From positions 471,001 through 535,000 of the forward strand of contig JAQJVL010000175.1 in assembly GCA_035578905.1 (NCBI GenBank): DNA of 64,000 nucleotides, read 5' to 3'. Each line of letters opens with the position of its first letter. Positions within the stretch are counted from its first letter, which is position 1. Below are positions 46,501 to 56,247 of this stretch, piece after piece. The notes below the pieces were generated by a model, which searched no databases, was not told the DNA's origin, and saw only the letters and a list, made by a program, of their open reading frames with translations. The translations under genes and the position numbers were made by a program. Source of the DNA: Stictocephala bisonia (Eukaryota > Arthropoda > Insecta > Hemiptera > Membracidae).

Positions 46501-46869
46501 GAGAAAAAGTTGTTGTACAAAATCTACAACAACGTTTTTTCTAATGGACGAAAAATTTTTATATTTTAGTATTACGTTATCAACACTATAACCAATCACG
46601 TATTAAAGTTTCAAAACGATTCATGCACGGGTTTTTATTCAGCGATTTTTTAAAGTCGAGATTTGGTTGAAAGGCGTGTAAAATCGTGTATTTTTTTTGT
46701 TCGGCACGCATTAAAAATATGCAAATGTTGCATGAAAAATTTTTGGTTTACATCAATAAACGCACAATGAAATTGTGAAAATGTTGGTACAATTCCCATC
46801 ACCATAGCTTTATTAGTTTCGTTGTTATAGTCATCCAAACTCGAGTCTCCAAAGTTTTGTTACGGATAG
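43528..46869. mobile_element. Element B: foldback transposon (3.3 kb) inserted in element A, TA target duplication
   Basis: The ends are CTATCCGTAACAAAACTTTG (43528 on) and its mirror ending at 46869; TA lies at 43526-43527 and 46870-46871. The inverted arms are about 520 bp (43528-44050; 46343-46869), about 95% alike by eye. Each arm contains the same 62-codon open frame ('MDDYNNETNKAMVMG'), which I take as non-functional. No transposase is present. A relic arm of the same family lies at 1786-2066. It contains element C. Confidence 0.9.
44110..45855. mobile_element. Element C: foldback element (1.75 kb) inside element B, probable TA target duplication
   Basis: The left arm starts GGCGAGCGGCGTACCCCCGAAA at 44110 and runs to about 44690; the right arm runs about 45275-45855 with the mirror sequence. 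TA flanks both (44108-44109; 45856-45857). The arms are about 580 bp and close in sequence apart from a block after 'acccccgaaa' that differs between arms (44132-44150 versus 45825-45838). The inner arm ends are GC-rich ('cggccagcgctcgacgcccc'). The roughly 580-bp centre is non-coding as far as I can see. Superfamily unknown. Confidence 0.75.
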
Positions 46870-46871
46870 TA

Positions 46872-47648
46872 GATGCGGGTGTGAGTCAAAGGTCAGTGTT
46901 GAGAATCTTGAAAGATAACAAAATGCACCCATACAAGATATCATTACACCAAGAACTGCATGGTGATGATAGCCATCGAAGAATGAATTTTTGTTTGTGG
47001 GCTAGGGAAATGTTACAACAACGTGAACATTTTTTTCGTAATTTACTGTGGTGTGACGAAGCAACTTTCCGCAGTAATGGTGAAGTGAACCGCCATAATA
47101 TGAGGTACTGGGCCTATGAGAATCCACACTGGATGCGAGAGGTTGATAACCAGAGATACTGGACTTTGAATACTTGGTGTGGCATCCTTGGTAGAAAAAT
47201 TATAGGTCCCTTTTTCTTCAGAGAACACCTAGTTGGAGACACTTATAACAACTTTTTGCTAAACCACCTGCCTAACCTATTAATAGATATACCCGACGAA
47301 GACATAGAAAATTTGTGGTTCATGAATGATGGGGCACCACCTCACTACGCCAACAACGTCAGATAAACTCTTGATGAACACTATCCTGAAAGGTGGATTG
47401 GAAGAGGTGGTCCTGTCAACTACCCTCCAAGATCTCCTGATTTAACTTGTATGGATTTCTACTTGTAGGGTAGGCTGAAAGATTTAGTGTACAAAAGACG
47501 ACCAACAACAATCGAAGATATGATGCAGAGAATCAGACATGGTATAAATTCTATCAGTGGCGAAGAAGTATTGCGAGCTGTAGATAGCTTCACCTCCAGA
47601 ATAGATTTATGTATAGAAAATAATGGTTTTCAATTCGAGCACATGTAA
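46872..47648 (+). pseudogene. Element A transposase, C-terminal part (second HTH and DDE catalytic domain)
   Basis: It resumes in frame after the right TA of element B with 'DAGVSQRSVLRILKDN' (HTH) and 'YKISLHQELHGDD'. The catalytic core shows 'LLWCDEATFRSNGEVNRHN' (first Asp), 'LWFMNDGAPPHYA' (second Asp) and 'PPRSPDLTCMDFYL' (third Asp), as in Tc1/mariner-type DDE enzymes. Two in-frame stops are present: one at about 47365, where relatives have Gln, and one at about 47467, replacing the Trp of the usual DFFLWG. The frame then runs to a stop at 47646-47648. With the N-terminal part the gene would be about 355 codons, the usual family length. Confidence 0.92.
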
Positions 47649-48526
47649 ACTACAGTAAAGTAAATTCAGTTGGATTCTGGATATTTTTGTACGATACTCT
47701 TATTACTTATTAATTTTTTAAGGTTGCAATTATGTTAAAAGTTAGAAAATAAATACAAGAATTTACAAATCTTGTAAAAAATACAAATCGTGTATTTTTT
47801 AAGAGACATTAAGAGTAAAAATACCAATTTATATTTTTTTAAATCTGATCATTTTTAAAATACAAAATGTATGGCCAAAGTAACGTAAAAAGGTGGGAAA
47901 ATTATTATTAAAAACACATTTGTGCTTATTTCTCAAAAACCACTGGAGATACAAAAAAAAAGTGTAATGCAAAATTTGTTTGTCTTAACAAGCGCTTTAA
48001 AATGACATACAACATGATGCATGTTGCTATTTAAAAATTTTGACTTTAGGGAATTTTTAATTTTTCAAAATTCTTATTAGGGGGCCAATATCAAAATAAT
48101 GATAAAAGTAGTCATGCGGCATATCAGAGTGAAGCTGAAGGTTTTGCAAGTAAGAAATTGAAATTGGAATGAACCTATCTCAAACAGTAAGAAAACTATA
48201 GGGTATTCCGTAAACGTCAATATTTTTCACAAAAATGGCCGCCATTTTGAAATGTGTCATGATAAATGAATTTTGTTTTCACCAATGAGTTTCTTTCAAC
48301 AAGACCTTTAAAATGATGTATTATTTGCCATAGGTTTGCATTTGATAATTTTGAGATTCGAACCCATGGCCCCTAGTTTTTCAACACTCTTTACGAAAAG
48401 GTTGATGAAAACATTTTTAATGGACTCCCCATATGCAATATAGGGGGAAAGCATTTTGTTTTAGGCCACTAGACCAAACCGTTCTCCTGCTATACATGCT
48501 GCACGGGTGGTCTGCCTCACCCTGTA

Positions 48527-48759
48527 TAATAAATTAAGAGAACTATCTAGTATTTATTTTTCAGTTAAATTTCTTTAATATAACAATAACTTTGATTTTT
48601 AAAATCTATTTAAGAGACGTATTGTAACGAATCATTGACGTGACAGCTGTTCATGTGTACAGTATGTCACCCTACAAATATTCTTTTAAACCATCCATAA
48701 TCATCCATTTAATCATCATTTTACATGATTAAATAGTCTCTTTAAATAACACCCATACA
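48527..48759. other. Short non-coding stretch
   Basis: Nothing recognised between element A and the next minisatellite. Confidence 0.5.
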
Positions 48760-48915
48760 TGAACGCTAGTGGATACCCACCCACCCACCCATACACGTAC
48801 TGTGGTGAACCCACCCGCCCACCATACTCGTACCTTGGTACTGACCCACCCGCCCACCATACTTGTACCTTGGTACTGACCCACCCGCCCACCCATACTC
48901 GTACCTTGGTACTAC
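48760..48915. repeat. C-rich minisatellite, about 36-bp unit, 4 copies
   Basis: Repeated 'cttggtactgacccacccgc' + 'ccaccatactcgtac' units. Resembles the 9615-10012 array in layout ('acccacctgcc...catacatgtac'), including 'catacatgaac' in its first copy. Open on both strands because the unit is a multiple of 3 (some copies are 36, some 37). Confidence 0.85.
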
Positions 48916-50327
48916 ATTCATTACGGGTACGCAAAAGTCGGTGAACAACAGGATTTCGTTCGCAAAATTGTTGTTCTTAATTGTACAATTACCTCTCGGG
49001 CTTGTCATCCCGCGTATCTGTGCTGTCTCGTGTAGGAGACCGCCTTTGTTCTGTGAACAACCGTGACGAACCCCCGGAGATATCGTGGCAACAGATCACC
49101 CCACTCGGTATCAAAGTCGTCTACAGACGTACAAGAGCTAAGGGGGGTTGAGCATGCACATTTAGCTGCAAGCAGTTTTATTGTTCTGGCCACTTTGGTG
49201 AACATAAAAACACATGTTGTCGCCCCCCAGTATGGTCGACAAACATGGAGGGGGGTAACATCACGAAAGTAACGGTTCAAGAAAGCATCCATATTTCAAT
49301 AACGTCTATAGGTACAGGTTTAGAAGAAAACGTATTTTTGTTTTGTACTTTGTAGTAGATAATTCATCCATGGTTATTACCGAGTGTTCGTTAAGATCAA
49401 AATAATGTTAAGTACATTGTAAAATAATATATTCCATAAATCTTGATACTGTTAATCACGCATCGTAATGTTGCATCTCATAATCCTCGTCTTCGTTTCC
49501 TCTTAATGTAAAAACGTTTTTACACTTTTCTTTGCAAGCACAGTAAGTAACAACAAGGTAGAGTTGCTTTTAAAACAAGCACACGATATTTTGGGTTGGG
49601 CAAGGCATCTTAAAACGTGTTTTTTTAAACTGTTGGAAGTATAAGGCCAAGAGCTAATGTCATTTAGTGCTGAGGGGTTTGATAAAAAATGAATGTAATG
49701 GCTTTCGTCACAGGAGTTGTCTTTCTTCCTAATAATTTTTGGGTAACATACTTCTAGCTTTCTAAGTTGTTTGTTGGTCAATTTACTTTCGTTTAACGGT
49801 TCAAGTACATGTATATGTGTTTTATTTTTCTTCAATATGTTGAAAGAAAACTGTTTTGTGCCAGGTTTGCTTGTTGACACACATGAAGGGCTGGTAATAC
49901 ATTACTAGACATATTCACACATTACTAGTATTGTGTCCATGTGCGTACACTACATTTTATTTTTCACCAAAATAGTTTTTTGGAATGTGAGTCCTTATTT
50001 GTGCACGCGGAAGGTTAAACACCAATTTTATCTTTTGTAATAACCTTTTATTTCTATTACGATGGGCAAAATATGCTTAGTTCTATAAATATAAGCAAAA
50101 AACTAACATGTAAAGAAAATCCAAAGGTTCATGAAGTTAGTGGCAACCTAATGCTCAATTTCGATCACCAATCCAGCAAATAACCACGTACTTTTGCAAC
50201 CTATATCTTTAAAATCTGGCCAGGAATATGTCCATAATATAACACATCTATATCTTGGCTGTGGATCACTAGGTTTACTGCATCACTGCAACTAACCATG
50301 TTTTACGTGAAGAACTATTCTTTTGTC

Positions 50328-50502
50328 TAAGTTACGAGACACAATAGAACCATGTTTAAGTTACGAGACACAATATATCCATGTGTAAGTTACGAGACAC
50401 AATATATCCATGTGTAAGTTACGAGACACAATATATCCATGTGTAAGTTACGAGACACAATATATCCATGTGTAAGTTACGAAGACTTACACATGGATGA
50501 CA
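50328..50502. repeat. Minisatellite, 29-bp unit, 5-6 copies, ending in a hairpin
   Basis: 'aagttacgagacacaatata' + 'tccatgtgt' at 50328, 50357 and every 29 bp. The last copy ends 'catgtgtaagttacgaagacttacacatgga', a fold-back of the unit on itself. Confidence 0.93.
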
Positions 50503-51414
50503 ATTTAATTACAGTTTGTTGTTAAGTATTGCTAGAAAAATTTTGAAATTATACTTTTTCTTCTAGTCACAACTGAAATAAAACAGCCTTTTTGGTGTTA
50601 AAATGAACGAAAATGCGATAATGCGTGTAGCTTTGTAATAAAATAATATTTTACTATTAAACCATCATAGATAGCGCAATTTGTATAATAACCGTTTTTA
50701 AATACCAGACTATTTTCAAATCATCAACGTTATTTCTAAACCTGTATCTATAACCGTTATTGAAACATGGATGCTTTCTTGAACCTTACTTTCATGATAT
50801 TCTCGACCATACTGGGGGGCGACAACATGTGTTTTTATGTTCACCAAAGTGGCCAGAACAATAAAACTGCTTGCAGCTAAATGTGCATGCTCAACCCCCC
50901 TTAGCTCCTGTATAAGCTTGTCAGAGGTGTTGTTCCGCTAGCTGGCGAATGCATAAAATAACATTTTAACTGGCTGACACAAGTGTCGCCTAGTTCCAAG
51001 ATTTTGTCGCCCAGTGAAGGTAGCTGGTGCCCGCAAAGGTTTAGGGACAAAATCATTAATGTAGGTGATGTTCTTCAAAATTGAATATTTGGCCTCATGC
51101 AAATTATTGCGCTTTCTAAAAAGTACAAACAAAGGATTCTTTAATGTTATAACTAATAAGTTACTTCGTTGTGATCAAGGTCAGGTACGTGATGTGTACC
51201 AGTATACTTGTATACTCTATGCAGACAATGCAGTGGTGTCTGTAACGTGCGGGAGATTGTGGCAGTTTCAGTTTCAAAAAACACGTTTTAAGATGCCTTG
51301 ACCAACCCAAAATATCGTGTGCTTGTTTTAAAAGCAACTCTACCTTGTTGTTCTTTACTGTGCTTGCAAAGAAAAGTGTAAAAACGTTTTTACATTAAGA
51401 GGAAACGAAGACGA

Positions 51415-52401
51415 TGTAACAGGTCCACCAAATTGACGTGTAAATTAATTAAATAAAATAGATATTAAATTGTTTTATTGAGAAAAGGAATATATTTAAT
51501 TAAAATAATTAATGAATGTTCAAATTATATTCGAGAATTGTGGTAAGTAAATAACCAGCCAGCTAGAAAAGCGAATAGAGATATTTGTGTCGTGGCAGAT
51601 GTTTTCCAAGAATTCAGTAAATAACATTCCTTTGGGTTGTGATCAACAAACAAGGGACATCGTGTCGCCACAAGAGACGACATGACAACCCAGAGGAATG
51701 TGCAGCTGGCCTTCACCCAGGTTCCAAGTATGAGAGAAGTGATTGGTTAATAAAAAATATAGCCTCAGAAAAGGAGACACGCGATAGGCTGACGGTATGA
51801 AGGGAAGGAGAACCACGTTCGTATCTAAAACGGTCTGGCAACTGACGCTAACAGCCAGGACACTCGGTCATTCCTTTTCTGATAGTTGTAAGAGTAACTA
51901 TGTGGAGATCCACAGGACTCCAACTTGTTGCACAAAGTGTTAAATACTTTATCATTTAACTTTGTTTTTTCATTTTTCTGTTTTCTGTAAACTAATTGAA
52001 ATTAACATTAAAAACTTTATTAGTACGGTATCAGTTTAGTTGATAAAATAAAATCTGTTACCATGCGGTCACACCGGAATCAAGAACTATTCAGATAAGT
52101 GTAGCTATAAGTCTTTTGTAAAAAATGTTTCAAAGAATTGTTTTTTAGGCATTTAATCAAAGCTCAATTTTCATGTAATAACAAAATTTGTCAGAAAGTA
52201 AAATAGAGTAACTTTAAAAAATAATGTTAATAAACTAATTTTATAAAGTAAGTCTTGATTTCTTGTATTATACAGCTCCACCGAATTACCCACATTTAAA
52301 CCCTGAAATCTTTTAAGAGAAATAATTCTAATTAAAATAAATTTTTATCAAATTAAATAAATAATTTAAATTAATGTAGCCTCACAAGGTGAGACGTTAC
52401 A
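51415..52401. mobile_element. Solo LTR of a retrotransposon, 987 bp
   Basis: It begins TGTAACAGG and ends GACGTTACA, with the 6-bp short inverted repeat TGTAAC/GTTACA expected of LTRs. It is flanked by ACGA on both sides (51411-51414; 52402-52405). The uninterrupted sequence exists in inverted form at 49485-49505 with a single ACGA equivalent, confirming the junctions. No internal retroelement genes are nearby, so recombination between two LTRs has removed them. Confidence 0.85.
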
Positions 52402-53690
52402 ACGAGGATTATGAGATGCAACATTACGATGCGTGATTAACGGTATTAAGATTTATGGAATATATTATTTTATTTAAATACATTATTTTACATGTACTTA
52501 ACATTATTTTGATCTTAACGAACACTCGGTAATAACCATGGATGAATTATCTACTACAAAGAACAAATGATTGTACGTGATTGCACACGCAAGAATATAC
52601 TGCATGCAAGAAGCTGAGGGCATGAAAGAAAAATTACATCACATAATTTAATATAATTAGGAATAGTCTATATATTATGTTGTTTTTAATTCACTGTTGA
52701 TTTTAGTGATTCACAATATCAAATTAATAGTTGTGCGTTTTCACAGCACAGTAAGAATCACACCACGTACTTGTATCATAGTTCTATCTTACAGGATGAA
52801 CATGAAATAGTCTACGTTAAGTTACGATAGAATATTAGTACTTACAGTTTGTTGTTAGGAATTGCTAGAAAACTGTTGTAATCATACTTTCTTCTAGTCA
52901 AAACTGAAATTAAACAGCCTTTTTGGTGTTAAAATGAACGAAAATACGAAAAATACGTGTAGCTTTGTGATAAAATAACGTTTTACTATTAAACCCTCAT
53001 AGATAGCGCAATTTGTATGGTAACCGTTTTTAAATACCAGATTATTTTCAAATCAAACAACGTTTTTTCTAAACCTGTACCTATAGACGTTATATATCAC
53101 ATTTTTTAAAGAAGGCCTTAGATATTTTATTTAAGTAAGGGTTACCAGTATTCTATATCTCCTGGACCATAGTATTCAACCCCCCCCCCCCTCATGCCCC
53201 ATGCCGCCTAGTGAAATTCTGTTAAAATATGCTCTGTAGGCTGGCCGTTGCCGTGGAGGTGTATGGCGTTATACACGCACCCTTTGTATAACCATGGCAG
53301 AGGTGTTGTTACGCTGGATGGCCATTAGACTTGCACCTAACAATGCCATACGAGGCATAAAAGGATATGGCATTGTTAGACTTGCACCCTTTGTATAAGC
53401 ATGGCAGAGTGTTGTTCCGCTGGATGGCCGTTGCCGTGGTGATGTATGGCATTGTTAGACTCGCAACCTTTGTATAAGCATGGCAGAGGTGTTGTTACGT
53501 TGAATGGCCGTTAGACTTGCACGTAACAATGCCATACGTGGTGGTGTATGGCATTGTTAGACTGCACCCTTTGTATAAGCATGGCAGAGTGTTGTTCCGC
53601 TAGATGGCCGTTGCCGTGGCGGTGTATGGCGTTCTTAAAACTCGCACGGTGTGTATAAGCATGGCAGAGGTGTTGTTCCGCTGGATGGCC

Positions 53691-56247
53691 GTTGCCGTGG
53701 TGGTGTCTGGCGTTGTTAGACTCGCACCCTTTGTATAAGCATGGCAGAGGTGTTGTTACGCTGGATGGCCGTTGCCATGGTGGTGTATTGCGTTGTTAGA
53801 CTCGCACCCGTTTGTATAAGCATGGCAGAGGTGTTGTTACGCTAGATGGCCGTTGCCATGGTGGTGTATAGCGTTGTTAGACTCGCACCCTTTGTGTAAG
53901 CATGGCATACTGTTGTTCCACTGGATGGCCGTTGCCATGGTGGTGTATGGCATTCTTAAAACTCGCACGGTTTGTATAAGCATGGCAGAGTGTTGTTTCG
54001 CTGGATGGCCGTTGCCGTGGTGGTGTATGGCGTTGTTAGACTTGCACCCTTTGTATAAGCATGGCAGAGTGTTGTTCCGCTAGATGGCCGTTGCCGTGGT
54101 GGTCTAAGGCGTTCTTAAAACTCGCACGGTTTGTATAAGAATGGCAGAGTGTTGTTCCACTGGATGGCCGTTACCGTGGTAATGTATGGCGTTGTTAGAC
54201 TCACAACCTTTGTACAATCATGGCAGAATTGTTGTTCTGCTGGATAGCCATTGCCGTAGTGGTGTATGGTGTTGTTAGACTCGCACCTTTTGTATAAGCA
54301 TGGCAGAGTGTTGATCCGCTGGATGGCCGTTGCCGTGGTGGTGTATGGCGTTGTTAGACTTGCACTCTTTGTATAAGCATGGCAGAGTGTTGTTCCGCTA
54401 GATGGCCGTTGCCGTAGTGGTATTGCGTTGTTAGACTCACACCCTTTGTATAAGCACGGTAGAGGTGTTGTTCCGCTAGATGGCCATTGCCATGGTGGTG
54501 TATGGCGTTGTTAGAATCGCACCCTTTGTATAAGCATGGTAGAGTGTTGATCCGCTGGATGGCCTTTGCCGTGGTGGTGTATGGCGTTGTTAGAATCACA
54601 CCCTTTGTATAAGCATGGTAGAGTGTTGATCCGCTGGATGGCCTTTGCCGTGGTGGTGTATTGCGTTGTTAGACTCGCACCCTTTGTATAAGCATGGCAG
54701 AGGTGTTGTTACGCTGGATGGCCATTAGACTTGCACCTAACAATGCCATACGTGGTGGTGTATGGCATTGTTAGACTTGCACCCTTTGTATAAGCATGGC
54801 AGAGTGTTGTTCCGCTAGATGGCCATTGCCGTGGCGGTGTATGGCGTTCTTAAAACTCGCACGGTTTGTATAAGCATGGCAGTGTTGTTCCGCTGGATGG
54901 CCGTTTCCGTGGTGATGTATGGCGTTGTTAGACTCGCAACCTTTGTATAAGCATGGCAGAGGTGTTGTTCTGCTGGATAGCCGTTGCCGTGGTGGTGTAT
55001 GGTGTTGTTAGACTCGCACCTTTTGTATAAGCATGGCAGAGTGTTGTTCCGCTGGATGGCTTTTGCCGTGGTGGAGTATGGCGTTCTTAAAACTCACACC
55101 CTTTGTATAAGCATGGCAGAGGTGTTGTTCCGCTGGATGGCCGTTTCCGTGGTGGTGTATGGCGTTGTTAGACTCACACCCTTTGTATAAGCATGGTAGA
55201 GGTGTTGTTCCGCTGGATGGCCATTGCCGTGGTGGAGTATGGCGTTCTTAAAACTCACACCCTTTGTATAAGCATGGCAGAGGTGTTGTTCCGCTGGATG
55301 GCCGTTTCCGTGGTGGTGTATGGCGTTGTTAGACTCACACCCTTTGTATAAGCATGGTAGAGGTGTTGTTCCGCTGGATGGCCATTGCCGTGGTGGTGTA
55401 TGGCGTTGTTAGACTCACACCCTTTGTATAAGCATGGCAGAGGTGTTGTTCCGCTTTCTGGCCGATTTATGGCGTTGTCAGACTCACAACCTTTGTACAA
55501 GCATGGCAGAAGTGTTTTTCTGCTGGATAGCCGTTGCCGTGGTGGTGTATGGTGTTGTTAGACTCGCACCTTCTGTATAAGCATGGCGGAGTGTTGTTCC
55601 GTTGGATATCCTTTGCCGTGGTGGAGTATGGCGTTCTTAAAACTCGCACCCTTTGTATAAGCATGGCAGAGGTGTTGTTCCGCTGGATGGCCGTTTCTGT
55701 GGTGGTGTATGGCGTTGTTAGACTCACACCCTTTGTATAAACATTGCAGAGTGTTGTTCCGCTGGATGGTCTTTGCCGTGGTGGAGTATGGCGTTCTTAA
55801 ATCTCACACCCTTTGTATAAGTATGGCAGAGGTGTTGTTCCGCTGGATGGCCGTTTCCGTGGTGGTGTATTGCGTTGTTAGACTCACACCCTTTATATAA
55901 GCATGGTAGAGGTGTTGTTCCACTGGATGGCCATTGCCGTGGTGGTGTATGGCGTTGTTAGACTTGCACCCTTTGTATAAGCATGGCAGAGTGTTGTTTC
56001 GCTAGATGGCCGTTGCCGTGGTGGTGTATGGCGTTCTTAAAACTCGCACGGTTTGTATAAGCATGGCAGTGTTGTTCCGCTGGATGGCCTTTGCCGTGGT
56101 GGAGTATGGCGTTCTTAAAACTAGTACCCGTTGTACCATGGCAGAGGTGTTGTTCCTCTGGATGGCCGTTTCCGTGGTGGTGTATGGCGTTGTTAGATTC
56201 ACGCCCTTTGTTTAAGCATGGTTGAGGTGTTGTTCCGCTGGATGGCC
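53691..56247. repeat. Higher-order unit, copy 1 (2.56 kb)
   Basis: Nearly identical to 56248-58800, offset by 2557 bp at the start and 2556 bp after one indel ('cacccgttt' versus 'caccctttg'). Both contain the same order of about 32 variant monomers. Differences are isolated: 'aagaatggc' versus 'aagtatggc' and 'gtttccgtggtgatg' versus 'gttgccgtggtgatg'. Both copies end with 'cacgccctttgtttaagcat' + 'ggttgagg'. Confidence 0.93.

Larger units (their letters stand above)
41887..48526 (+). mobile_element. Element A: Tc1/mariner-superfamily transposon with ~650-bp terminal inverted repeats and DUF4817-type transposase
   Basis: The ends are TACAGGGTGAGGCAGACCACC (41887 on) and its mirror (to 48526), with TA outside each. 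The arms run from 41887 to about 42542 and from about 47871 to 48526, nearly identical over about 650 bp. The transposase gene lies inside (43240-43527 plus 46872-47648), split by element B. Removing element B (43528-46869) plus one copy of the TA duplication leaves about 3.3 kb. The arms' close match suggests recent transposition or gene conversion. Confidence 0.9.
49115..53095. repeat. Rearranged ~1.35-kb repeat: one near-complete unit, one partial direct copy, one inverted fragment
   Basis: 50505-50770 is repeated directly at 52840-53095 (landmark 'cagcctttttggtgttaaaa'). 49115-49330 is inverted relative to 50730-50930 ('gtggccagaacaataaaact'). 49330-49490 is inverted to 52402-52565 ('gaacactcggtaataaccat'). 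49495-49660 is inverted to 51285-51414 ('cccaaaatatcgtgtgcttg'). Removing the solo LTR (51415-52401) gives a unit of about 1.35 kb arranged in tandem, with a head-to-head partial copy at the left whose middle is deleted. A 125-codon minus-strand frame (49880-49503) lies in the inverted fragment; unrecognised. Confidence 0.8.

Noticed and set aside
50328..50502. CRISPR-like regular repeats (29 bp, 5-6 copies)
   Set aside because: Copies are contiguous with no unique spacers, and the genome is eukaryotic. It is a minisatellite. The same applies to the 25-bp array at 3121-3425.
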